64,000 nucleotides of DNA, from the NCBI GenBank assembly GCA_963720885.1, contig CAVRGW010000005.1, positions 930,001 through 994,000 of the forward strand, written 5' to 3'. This DNA comes from DATLLN01 sp963720885 (GTDB lineage Bacteria > Actinomycetota > Thermoleophilia > Gaiellales > JAICJC01). This document shows, piece by piece, positions 51,649 through 59,803 of this stretch. How positions within the stretch are numbered: the stretch's first letter is position 1; each line of letters opens with the position of its first letter. The position numbers and the translations under genes were made by a program. The notes below the pieces were generated by a model. That model had not been told where the DNA came from and did no database searches. It saw only the letters and a program-made list of their open reading frames with translations.

Positions 51649-52571
51649 CGCTCGCGACGGCGGCGCTGCGACTTGCGGCGTGCCTCGATCGCGGCCGTCG
51701 GCCGCTCGGTCGGCACGTGACCGGTGGCTGCGGCGGCAGCGGCCGACGGGGTCGGCTGAGGCGCCATCGGCCGGGCGGGCGTGGCGGTGCGCCGGCGGAA
51801 GAGGATCACGAACGCGATCAGCCCGACCACGCAGATCGTGCCGGCGACCCAGAAGTTCACCCGCTGGCCGAGGAAGATGTCCGCGGTGTCGATGCGCAGC
51901 GTCTCGATCGGAGTCCGCCCAAGACACCACAGGAAGACATACAGGGCGAACACGGTGCCCGCGGGGACACGGTTGAAGTAGCGGCGGATGAACCAGATCA
52001 GGATGCCGAACACGACCAGGTCCCAGAGCGACTCGTACAGGAAGGTCGGGTGGAACGTCGTCCCGGGCGGGTAGGGCGCCTGCGGGTTGTCGATCTTGAC
52101 CGCCCACGGCAGGTCGCTGGGCTTGCCGTACAGCTCCTGGTTGAAGTAGTTGCCCCAGCGGCCAAGCGCCTGGGCGAGGATCAGTCCGGGTGCGAGGCAG
52201 TCGGCGACCACCCAGAACGGCACCTTCGTGCGCCGGCAACCGATCCACACGCCCAGGGCGCCACCGAGGATCGCACCGAAGATCGACAGGCCGCCGTTCC
52301 AGATCGCGGGCACCTGCGAGAAGTCATTGCGGAACACATCCCAGTCGGTGATCACGTGGTAGAGCCGCGCGCCGACCAGCCCCAGCGGCACGGCCCAGAC
52401 GGCGATCGAGTAGACCAGCTCGGGATCGAGGTTGCGACGGCGGAACTCGCGGCGGGCGATCCAGCCGGCGATCAGGACGCCGAGGGCGAGCAGCAGTCCG
52501 TACCACCGGACATGGAACGGCCCGGCATCGACCAGGAACGGGTCGCCCGGGCTGGGGATCTCGAACAGCAT
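51645..52571 (-). CDS. lgt: Prolipoprotein diacylglyceryl transferase
   Basis: 308 aa. A seven-span membrane enzyme that attaches diacylglycerol to the lipobox cysteine of prelipoproteins. Lgt motifs are RWYGLLLALGVL, GARLYHVI, NGGLSIFGAILGG and LGRWGNYFNQELYG, followed by HPTFLYESLWD. A charged Ala/Arg-rich tail of about 45 residues extends past the last helix. ATG at 52571. It converges with the GGDEF-like gene with a CTAG overlap. Confidence 0.95.
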   Translation of the reverse strand: MLFEIPSPGDPFLVDAGPFHVRWYGLLLALGVLIAGWIARREFRRRNLDPELVYSIAVWAVPLGLVGARLYHVITDWDVFRNDFSQVPAIWNGGLSIFGAILGGALGVWIGCRRTKVPFWVVADCLAPGLILAQALGRWGNYFNQELYGKPSDLPWAVKIDNPQAPYPPGTTFHPTFLYESLWDLVVFGILIWFIRRYFNRVPAGTVFALYVFLWCLGRTPIETLRIDTADIFLGQRVNFWVAGTICVVGLIAFVILFRRRTATPARPMAPQPTPSAAAAAATGHVPTERPTAAIEARRKSQRRRRER

Positions 52572-52666
52572 GTCGGGTCGGAGGGTACCGCTCCGGGCGG
52601 CGAAGGGATGCGGGTTGGGGCGCACCGCAACGCACCCGGCATCCCCCAAAAGAGGGATACCCGGTC

Positions 52667-53908
52667 GTGGGCAGAATCAGTGTTCCCGGTTTCCCGATCT
52701 CACAGACGCAGGAGCTCCCCATCCGCGCCGCAGCCGACAACGCCATGCCCGAAGACGACGCCGCAACCGTACGCCCACTGCGAGCCGACCAGCTCGAGCC
52801 CGCGCTCCGCGTGATCGAGGCCGCCCAGCACCTGGCGGCCACCGGCGGGGATCTCAACGACACGCTCGCGGGCCTCGCCCGGCAGCTGACCGAGTTCATC
52901 GATGCCAGCGCCTGCCTGATCTCGCGAATCGACATGGAGCGCGGCACGGTCAACGACTGCGCGGGCTACGCGCGGCCGCCCCACCGCTGGGAGCGGACCG
53001 CCGAAGAGCATCCGCTGAGCGACTTCCCATGCACCGCCGGCGTCGTCGAAACCGGCGCGCCCTACACGTGCACCGCCAGCGACGCGGAGCCGACCGAGAT
53101 GCGGCTGCTGGTCGAGCTCGGCTACCGCTCACTGCTGATGCTGCGGCTGGACGTCGACGGCGAACCGTTCGGGCTGATCGAGATCTACGACGAGCGGCGG
53201 CGCCGGTTCGAGCCGGGCGAGATCCGCCTGTGCTCGGCCCTCGCCGGCGAGGCGGGCGCGATGATCGCCCGGACGCGGATGTCCGAGCGGCTGGAGGAGG
53301 CGTACTTCGCCACGCTCGGCGCGCTTGCCGCCGCGCTCGAGGCGAAGGATGCGTACACCAACGACCACGCCAGCCAGATCGCCGAGCTCGCAGGCGCCGT
53401 CTGCGAGCGGCTGGGCATCCCGGCCGGTGAGGCGCGGATCATCCGGCTGGGTGCGCTGCTGCACGACATCGGCAAGATCGGCATCCCCGAGGCGATCCTC
53501 CGCAAGCCCGGCCCGCTGAGCGCTGAGGAGATGGCGCGCATGCAGGAGCACCCGGACATCGGCGCGCGCATCCTCGAGCCGGTCCCCTACTTCGCCGACC
53601 TGGTGCCGCTCGTCCGCTCGAGCCACGAGCGATGGGACGGCGGCGGCTACCCGGACGGCCTCGGCGGCCCGGCGATCCCGCTCGGCTCCCGGGTGATCGC
53701 CGTGTGCGATGCGTTCCACGCGATGATCGAGGACCGCGTGTACCGCAAGGCGCTGTCGGTGGAAGGCGCTGTGGCCGAGATCGAGCGGTGCTCCGGCACC
53801 CAGTTCGACCCGTCGTGTGCGGCAGCGCTGGTGGCGGTCGTCCGCGAGACCGGCTCCGGCCGGGTCGCCCGCGGCGGCGTCGTGCGCATCGCCAAGCGCC
53901 CCAGCTAG
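52667..53908 (+). CDS. GAF-HD-GYP cyclic-di-GMP phosphodiesterase
   Basis: 413 aa. A GAF domain (about 45-205) is followed by a complete HD-GYP domain: HDIGKIG at 266-272, EHPDIGARIL, H320, and GYPDGLGG from 327. All metal-binding histidines and aspartates that I can place are kept, so it should hydrolyse c-di-GMP to pGpG or GMP. It stands near the degenerate GGDEF protein, hinting at a local c-di-GMP circuit. Start uncertain: GTG 52667 or ATG 52745. Confidence 0.9.
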   Translation: MGRISVPGFPISQTQELPIRAAADNAMPEDDAATVRPLRADQLEPALRVIEAAQHLAATGGDLNDTLAGLARQLTEFIDASACLISRIDMERGTVNDCAGYARPPHRWERTAEEHPLSDFPCTAGVVETGAPYTCTASDAEPTEMRLLVELGYRSLLMLRLDVDGEPFGLIEIYDERRRRFEPGEIRLCSALAGEAGAMIARTRMSERLEEAYFATLGALAAALEAKDAYTNDHASQIAELAGAVCERLGIPAGEARIIRLGALLHDIGKIGIPEAILRKPGPLSAEEMARMQEHPDIGARILEPVPYFADLVPLVRSSHERWDGGGYPDGLGGPAIPLGSRVIAVCDAFHAMIEDRVYRKALSVEGAVAEIERCSGTQFDPSCAAALVAVVRETGSGRVARGGVVRIAKRPS

Positions 53909-53914
53909 CGCGCG

Positions 53915-55165
53915 CTACGCGGTCGCCGGCTCGGGGATGTCGCTCGTGCGCAGCACCATCTCGGCGACCAACGCTGCGGCCAGCTGGCCGGCGCCGGCCA
54001 GAAACAGGACGCTGTGGACGCCGATCGGCCCGATCAGGAAGCCGGCCAGCAGGGCGCCGATCGGCGTGCCGGCGACGTTGATGCTGACAGTGATGGCGAA
54101 TGCCCGGCCGTGCAGCTCGGGCGGCAGCGCGCGCTGGCGGATCGCGAACATCGAGATCACGAAGGGCGCGGTGGCCAGGCCGGCGATGCCCATGCAGATC
54201 ATCCCGACCAGCAGGTCGGGAGCGAACGGCAGCACCAGCAGCGGCAGGCCGCCGAGCGCGGCGAATGCGACGGCATGCCGCGCATCCGATCCCTTCGGGC
54301 GGAGCGCGCCGTAGAGCAGCGCCCCGGCGATCGACCCGGCCGAGAGCGCCGCCCACATCCAGCCCGAGGCGCCCGGTGAACGGCCGAGCTGCTCCTCCGC
54401 CCAGACGGGCAGGGCGATCGTCAGCGCGCCGAAGCCGATGCCCGAGACCATCATCAACGCCATCGTGGCGCGCAGCTCGGGGTGACCGGTGACCGCGCGC
54501 AGGCCGTCCGCCGCGGCTGCAAGCACCGGCTCCTGGGCGATCGGCCGGCCCCGCGGCTCGCGGACGCGCCAGGCCGCGAGCGCGGCCAGCACGGTCAGCC
54601 CGGCCTGGGCGACGATCGCGAGCGGCGCCCCGGCGGCGGTGACGATGGCGGCGGCCAGGGCCGGGCCGATGACGAACGCCGTGTCGTAGGAGATGCTGTC
54701 GAGCGCGTTCGCCGGGTCCCACAGCCGGCGGGGCACGATCACCGGCACCAGCGCCCGGAAGCCGGGATTGGGCAGCGGGAAGGTGAGCCCGAGGCCGGCC
54801 AGCAGCACGATGTAGACGGCCGCCGGGGGATCGCCGAGCTCGCCGACCGCGACCACGGCCACCAGCAGCGCGGCGCGGATGAGCTGCGTCCAGACGATCA
54901 GCGGCCGCCGTGCCTCGACCCGGTCGAGCCAGGCGCCGATCAGCGGGCCGGTGGCGACGGCCGGGATCAGCTGCGCGGCAGCGCCCATTCCCGCGACCGC
55001 CGTCGAGCCGGTGCGCTCGAGCAGGTAGATGACGACGGCGACCTGGCTCATCGCGTTGCCTAACCGGGAAAGGAAGACGGCTCCGAGCAGCCAGCCGTAG
55101 CTCGGCACGGTCAGCAGGTCGCGATATCCGCGGGTTCCGCGGGCGCGATCGGTCATGGGATGCAT
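53915..55165 (-). CDS. Major facilitator superfamily exporter (MFS_3-like)
   Basis: 416 aa with about twelve hydrophobic helices. The first half starts YGWLLGAVFLSRLGNAMSQVAVVIYLLERTGSTAVAGMGAAAQLIPAVATGPLIGAWLDR, typical of MFS_3/enterobactin-exporter-like transporters; the second half starts near residue 220. Substrate unknown. Start is one of two ATGs, 55165 or 55156, neither with a clear ribosome site. It is divergent from the Rid gene. Confidence 0.85.
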   Translation of the reverse strand: MHPMTDRARGTRGYRDLLTVPSYGWLLGAVFLSRLGNAMSQVAVVIYLLERTGSTAVAGMGAAAQLIPAVATGPLIGAWLDRVEARRPLIVWTQLIRAALLVAVVAVGELGDPPAAVYIVLLAGLGLTFPLPNPGFRALVPVIVPRRLWDPANALDSISYDTAFVIGPALAAAIVTAAGAPLAIVAQAGLTVLAALAAWRVREPRGRPIAQEPVLAAAADGLRAVTGHPELRATMALMMVSGIGFGALTIALPVWAEEQLGRSPGASGWMWAALSAGSIAGALLYGALRPKGSDARHAVAFAALGGLPLLVLPFAPDLLVGMICMGIAGLATAPFVISMFAIRQRALPPELHGRAFAITVSINVAGTPIGALLAGFLIGPIGVHSVLFLAGAGQLAAALVAEMVLRTSDIPEPATA

Positions 55166-55201
55166 GGTGCCATCGGCGCGCACCGCGTGCCGCAGTGCCG
55201 G

Positions 55202-55207
55202 TAGAAT
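55202..55207 (+). promoter_or_regulatory. Candidate -10 box for a leaderless Rid-family transcript
   Basis: TAGAAT stands 7 nt before the GTG at 55215 and no ribosome site is seen. Confidence 0.3.
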
Positions 55208-55214
55208 CGCCGCC

Positions 55215-55610
55215 GTGAACCGCACCGGGCCGAATCCGTTCCCGTTCGCCGAGACGTGGGAGTTCTCCCAGTCGGTGGTCTGCGACGGCGAGTTGGTGTT
55301 CACCGCCGGGCAGGGAGGCTTCGGCGAGGACGGCTCGGTGGTCGACCCGGACGACTTCGAGGCGCAGCTGCGCCAGGCGTACGCGAACCTCTCGAAGACG
55401 CTGGAGGCGGTGGGCGCGTCGCTGGACACCGTCGTCAAGATGACGGTCTTCATGGCGCGTGCCGAGGATTACGACACGTTCAAGCGCGTCCGCCACGAGC
55501 TGTTCTCGCCGCCCTTCCCGGCCAGCACCGCGGTGCTCGCGGGCTTCCTCTTCGACGGCATGCTTGTCGAGATGGAGGCTGTGGCGCGGGTCGGCGAGCG
55601 TCGCAGCTAG
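55215..55610 (+). CDS. Rid-family protein (YjgF/YER057c/UK114 fold), lacking the RidA arginine
   Basis: 131 aa. The fold is recognisable from FSQSVVCDGELVFTAGQGG, QLRQAYANLSKTLEAVGASLDTVVKMTVFMARAEDYDTFKRVRHELF and PPFPASTAVLAGFLFDGMLVEMEAVA. True RidA imine deaminases have Arg in the PxRT-type motif, and here PASTAV has none. So it probably belongs to another Rid subgroup whose reaction is not settled. GTG at 55215 is chosen because upstream residues show no homology. Confidence 0.85.
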   Translation: MNRTGPNPFPFAETWEFSQSVVCDGELVFTAGQGGFGEDGSVVDPDDFEAQLRQAYANLSKTLEAVGASLDTVVKMTVFMARAEDYDTFKRVRHELFSPPFPASTAVLAGFLFDGMLVEMEAVARVGERRS

Positions 55611-55673
55611 CCCGCACCTTCCGCGACACCTCCGCCACACCCTCCGCACCTGCGCGACATTTCCCCTCGCCCC

Positions 55674-55727
55674 GGGGTCAGAGCGGGGTCAGACCCGGGT
55701 CAGACCCCGCTCTCGCGACGGGGTCAT
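55674..55727. repeat. REP-like repeat cluster in the Rid/C45 intergenic region
   Basis: Begins with the same 28 nt found at 3370-3397 and continues with GGGTCAGACCCC, GCTCTCGCGAC and GGGGTC. It fills most of the gap after the Rid gene stop (55610). Together with 55816-55836 it makes two spaced REP-like elements in one 241-nt intergenic stretch. Confidence 0.7.
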
Positions 55728-55815
55728 GCGATCGCGCCGGCGGTCGCGGGCTTCGGGGTGGTTGAGCGGCGACGTGTCACGGCGTGGTCGCGGAAGCGTG
55801 GCGCCGAAACGATTT

Positions 55816-55836
55816 GGGTCTGACCCCGCTTGAGTC
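55816..55836. repeat. REP-like repeat, inverted relative to 3361
   Basis: GGGTCTGACCCCGCTTGAGTC. Its last 18 nt are the exact reverse complement of 3361-3378. It lies 15 nt beyond the stop of the minus-strand C45 gene. Confidence 0.7.
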
Positions 55837-55851
55837 AGAAGTGTGTGGCGA

Positions 55852-56913
55852 TCAGGCGTCGGGGATGAGGGGAACTGTGTGCTCTCCCTCGACGAACGCT
55901 GCAAATGCCTGGCGCCACGTGGAGCCCGGCCAGCGGTAGTCGACGACGCCGTCGCCGGGTCGGTAGACGGCGGTGTAGAGCGTCCCGTAGCCGCGGTCGA
56001 ACCCGCGCGCGTAGAGGGGCGGCTCCAGGAAGGCGCCGACCAGGCGGTGCTCCGCCATCCCCGAGTCGGCGACCAGCGCCGACAGGTGCCGCTCCCGTTC
56101 GAGCGTCCGCGTCGCCCGCGCGTACTCCTCCCACATCACCGGATCCTGATGATTGGTGATCACCTCCAGCGGCCGCACCTCGGCCTCCCGACCCGGCCCG
56201 ACGAACGCGGTCGCCGTCCGCCCCGCGGCATCGACCATCGTCACGTTGTACGCCATGTGCACCGGCAGCCGGCGGATCGTCGCGGCCGCCTCATCCACAT
56301 CGCCGCATGCCTCCAGCAGGTAGCGGACGACCAGCGGGATGCCGAACCCCTCGCCGATCTCGCGACGGCCGCCGAACGTGATCGAGACGGCCAGGCCCTG
56401 ATCGTTGACGCCGTCGAGCAGACCCCACAGGCAGTCGCTCATCCCGATCACCCCGCGACCGGTGTAGCCCGTGCGGACAATTGTGCCTTCGATGCGGTGG
56501 AGGTCGTAGTCGTAGTTGCGGACGAGCACCGGAGCGGGCCGGAACAGCACCGCCTGCGTGCAGCCCGACAGGTACGACGGCGGGCACCACAGCGAGAGCA
56601 TGCGCGCCGCCAGGTCGCCCCCGCCGCCCAGCTCCACCACACGCTCGTAGGTCGCCAGCAGCTCCGGCATGTGCGTGCGGATCGCCGCCCGGCACTCGAC
56701 GTAGCTTGGACGGGCCGCGTCGCCGGCCTGCAGGTACCACCCGCGGTAGGCGTCCCACGACTCGTCGAACCGCGCCTGGAAGGCGTCCGCCGGCTGATCC
56801 TCGGCGATCGCGACGAACGTGAACGGGATCGCCCGCGGCGGGTCGCCCGGCTCCCGCGTGCGCCCGTGCCGGCCGCGCATCGCGCGCGCCAGCGTGTCCC
56901 GCAGCGAGCTCAC
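55852..56913 (-). CDS. C45-family Ntn acyltransferase/hydrolase (acyl-CoA:6-APA acyltransferase-like)
   Basis: 353 aa. The family's autoprocessing site is seen as LSGCTQAVLFRPAPVLVRNYDYD with nucleophile C118 freed by cleavage after G117. GVNDQGLAVSITFGGR, RYLLEACGDVDEA and ITNHQDP follow as expected. Known members exchange or remove acyl side chains on amides, such as penicillins or N-acylated amino compounds. The GTG at 56913 overlaps the ATP-grasp gene stop by GTGA, so ligase and acyltransferase are produced together. The natural substrate is not known. Confidence 0.85.
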   Translation of the reverse strand: MSSLRDTLARAMRGRHGRTREPGDPPRAIPFTFVAIAEDQPADAFQARFDESWDAYRGWYLQAGDAARPSYVECRAAIRTHMPELLATYERVVELGGGGDLAARMLSLWCPPSYLSGCTQAVLFRPAPVLVRNYDYDLHRIEGTIVRTGYTGRGVIGMSDCLWGLLDGVNDQGLAVSITFGGRREIGEGFGIPLVVRYLLEACGDVDEAAATIRRLPVHMAYNVTMVDAAGRTATAFVGPGREAEVRPLEVITNHQDPVMWEEYARATRTLERERHLSALVADSGMAEHRLVGAFLEPPLYARGFDRGYGTLYTAVYRPGDGVVDYRWPGSTWRQAFAAFVEGEHTVPLIPDA

Positions 56914-58364
56914 GTGCCCTTGAACGCCATCGCCGTCTCGTAGTGGTCGAGCGGAGGCGCGGGCGTCCCGGCGAACCCCGCGCGCACGGCGGAGAGCCAG
57001 CGCAGACAACGGTCGGTGAGCTGCTGATCGTCGGTCTGCATCCGCCCACGCGTCACCAGCACGCCCAGGTCGGCCCCCTTGTAGCGGTACTCGCCGGGCG
57101 ACGCGACGCGCAGGTAGAACGCCTCGTCCTCGCTGAGCAGCGCATGCCAGTCGTTCGCCGGCCGCTTGAACGTCAACCGTCCGTCGTGCCCGAGTCTCCA
57201 GATCCCAGTACGCGGCGTGTCCGTCAGCAGCTCGATCTCCGGGCTGGTCTCCTTGATGATCAGCTGGCTCCACACGTCCTCCGCGGCCAGTCGCTCCCAG
57301 CGGGCATTGATCTCGGCCACGTCGATCTCATAGTCGACGTCGAGGTACTCGAGCAGGTGGAACAGGAACAGCGGCATGTCCGAGTAGGCCCCCAGGGTGA
57401 CGTGCGTGATCGGCGACAGGCCGGACACGCGCGGGTTGATCTCACCCAGATAGATCTCACCGGAGTCGGCATCGAGCAGGTAGTCGACCTCGAAGAATCC
57501 CCGGTAGCCCTCCTTGGCAAGGCGGGCGCCGAGCCGCTGGGTCATCGCACCGGCGACCGTCCGCTGGCTGTCGGTCAGCACCTCCGGGAAGATGTCGTTC
57601 CCACACCACCCACCCTTGTACGGCGTCAGCTCGGGATACCCGATCAACGAGGCCACGTACGGCCCGACCAGCGTGCCGTTGCGCGTGATCACGGCCTCGA
57701 CGCACACCTCCAGCGGCGTGATCCGGCGCATCACCTTGAGCTCCTGATCGTGCAGGTCCGAGGCGTTGCTGTCCCAGTCCGCCTGGGAGCGGATGAAGAA
57801 CGTGGTCTTACCCGAGTCGCCGTACGGCGTCTGCACGACCAGATCGCGACCCAGCTCGCTGTCGTCCGCGAGGGCAACGAGCTCGTCGTAGGTCGTTGCA
57901 CGGCCGAGCACGTTGGGCACACTGGGCACACCGGCGTCGTTGCCGATCTGGGTGGTCACGATCTTCGAGTCGAGCCGCTTCCGCAGCGCCGCGGGCGGGT
58001 GGATGATCTCGAGGCCGATCGCCGCCGCGGCCCGCTCCGTATCCTCGTCGAACATCACGAACGTCGCCTTGCCTCCCGGGCCGCGGGCGTCCACGAAGTC
58101 GACCACCTCCTTGTGGCCGAGCAGGTAGTTGCAGACGTCCTCGATCGACGTGAACTCGCGCGGCGGCCGCTCGTGGGGCACGAACACCCGCGGGTGGTGG
58201 CCCTGGAACGAGTCGAAGTAGGTGACGTAGAAGAAGTCCCGCACCCACCGGTCGAGCCCCAGCAGGTTGAACGCGGTCGGCGACACGAAGTAGATCGGCG
58301 TCCCGTTCGTGCGGAAGAACGCACGGATGTCCGCCATCCCATGCAGCGCCGGCCGAGCCGCCAT
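56910..58364 (-). CDS. ATP-grasp ligase of unknown substrate
   Basis: 484 aa. The central ATP-grasp region shows RDLVVQTPYGDSGKTTFFI (ATP loop), KVMRRITPLEVCVEAVITRNGTLVGP and FFEVDYLLDADSGEIYLGEINPRVSG, whose Glu/Glu/Asn bind magnesium. It begins with a short MAARPALHGMADIRAFFRTNG segment and a pre-grasp domain, and ends in a C-terminal domain of about 130 residues unlike common biosynthetic ligases. It should join a carboxylate to an amine or thiol using ATP. The upstream amidase is 17 nt away and the downstream C45 gene overlaps. Confidence 0.85.
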   Translation of the reverse strand: MAARPALHGMADIRAFFRTNGTPIYFVSPTAFNLLGLDRWVRDFFYVTYFDSFQGHHPRVFVPHERPPREFTSIEDVCNYLLGHKEVVDFVDARGPGGKATFVMFDEDTERAAAAIGLEIIHPPAALRKRLDSKIVTTQIGNDAGVPSVPNVLGRATTYDELVALADDSELGRDLVVQTPYGDSGKTTFFIRSQADWDSNASDLHDQELKVMRRITPLEVCVEAVITRNGTLVGPYVASLIGYPELTPYKGGWCGNDIFPEVLTDSQRTVAGAMTQRLGARLAKEGYRGFFEVDYLLDADSGEIYLGEINPRVSGLSPITHVTLGAYSDMPLFLFHLLEYLDVDYEIDVAEINARWERLAAEDVWSQLIIKETSPEIELLTDTPRTGIWRLGHDGRLTFKRPANDWHALLSEDEAFYLRVASPGEYRYKGADLGVLVTRGRMQTDDQQLTDRCLRWLSAVRAGFAGTPAPPLDHYETAMAFKGT

Positions 58365-58381
58365 CGAGACCTCCTCGTCGC

Positions 58382-59803
58382 TTACGCCAGGATTGTGTCA
58401 GGTGGCGGGCCGCATGTCCCGATCACCGACTCGACCGCCTGGCCGAGCGCCAGCAGCGGCCCGTCGGACGTCCGCCCGCCGATCAGCTGGATCGACACCG
58501 GCAGGCCGTCGTCGCCGAGCCCGGCCGGCAGCGCGAGCGCCGGCAGACCGGCCAGATTCGCGTCGTAGAGAAACCCCGCCCAGTCGATCCAGGGCGCCTC
58601 GATCTCGACGCCGCCGATCCGCTCCGGATGGCGGAGCCCGTGCTCGAACGCCTCGCAGCCCAGGGTCGGCGTGAGCAGCGCGGCGGCGTCGTGGCGAGCG
58701 AGCAGGTCGGCGTACGCGCGGTTGACCGGATCGCGCGCGAACGTCGCGTGGACGTAGTGGCCGGCCTCGATCGTCCGGCCGAACGCCAGGAAGTCCGCGG
58801 CCGCGGCCGTCAGCAGCTCGGCCCACTCCTCATCCTCCTCGCCCTCCTCGGACCAGGCGTCGGCCGCAGCGATGGTCGCCCAGATCTGCACCGACGACGG
58901 CAGACCGGGGTCATCGTGAACGATCGTCGCCCCGGCCGCCTCGATCGCTGCAACGGCCTCCCGGAACGCGGCCAGCACGTCGTCGTCGACCGGCGCGAAC
59001 CCGAGCGTCTCGGAGGCGACCAGCCGCACGCCCGTCAGGTCGGGCACCGGCGCGTCGAGCTCCGGCAGGTGGATCGAGTTGCGGTCGCGGGGGTCGTGGC
59101 CCGCGATCGCCCGCAGCATCAGCCGCGCGTCGGCGACGGAGTGCGCCAGCGGACCCAGTGAGACCAGCGAGCGCCAGGCGCGCGTACAGGGCTCCCGGGG
59201 GACGCCGCCGAAGCTCGGCTTGAACCCGACCAGTCCGCAGAAGGCGGCGGGGATGCGGATCGACCCGCCGCCGTCGCCACCCAGCGCGAGCGGCCCGGCG
59301 CCCGCTGCAAGCGCAGCTGCCGCGCCGCCCGACGACCCGCCGGGCGTCCGGCCAAGGTCCCAGGGGTTGCGCGTCAGCCCGTGCAGCTTCGACTCGGTGA
59401 CGCCGGTCAGGCAGAACTCCGGCGTCGTCGTGGTCGCGTAGACCACGGCGCCGGCGTCGATCAGCCGCTGCACCGTCCCGCAGGTCTCGGTCGGCACGAA
59501 GTCCTCGCGCCGCAGCGAGCCCGCCGGGCTCGGCACCCCGGCCAGCCATTGCGAGTCCTTGATTGTCACCGGTAAACCGGCGAGCGGGCCGGCATCGCCG
59601 CCCCGCCGGATCGCCGCGTCCACGCCGGCCGCGGCCTCGCGCGCTCGGTCGTCCAGTCGGACGGCGAACGGGTTCAGCGCCGGCGCGACCGTGTCGGCCC
59701 TGGCGAGTACGGACTCGAGCGCCTCGGCGGCCGACACCTCGCCGCCGCGGATCGCCGCCACGAGCCTCTCCGCCGACAGCTGCCACGGCTCCACGGCGAT
59801 CAT
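58382..59803 (-). CDS. Amidase (amidase-signature family)
   Basis: 473 aa. The Ser-cisSer-Lys machinery is complete: VTIKD (Lys), TPGGSSGGAAAALAAG (first Ser) and GGDGGGSIRIPAAFCGLVGFKPS (second Ser). It should hydrolyse a carboxylic amide to acid and ammonia or amine. It has no GatB partner or signal peptide, so it is a catabolic or modifying amidase. Its ATG overlaps the upstream amine dehydrogenase stop as ATGA, joining the two functions in one operon. Confidence 0.92.
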   Translation of the reverse strand: MIAVEPWQLSAERLVAAIRGGEVSAAEALESVLARADTVAPALNPFAVRLDDRAREAAAGVDAAIRRGGDAGPLAGLPVTIKDSQWLAGVPSPAGSLRREDFVPTETCGTVQRLIDAGAVVYATTTTPEFCLTGVTESKLHGLTRNPWDLGRTPGGSSGGAAAALAAGAGPLALGGDGGGSIRIPAAFCGLVGFKPSFGGVPREPCTRAWRSLVSLGPLAHSVADARLMLRAIAGHDPRDRNSIHLPELDAPVPDLTGVRLVASETLGFAPVDDDVLAAFREAVAAIEAAGATIVHDDPGLPSSVQIWATIAAADAWSEEGEEDEEWAELLTAAAADFLAFGRTIEAGHYVHATFARDPVNRAYADLLARHDAAALLTPTLGCEAFEHGLRHPERIGGVEIEAPWIDWAGFLYDANLAGLPALALPAGLGDDGLPVSIQLIGGRTSDGPLLALGQAVESVIGTCGPPPDTILA

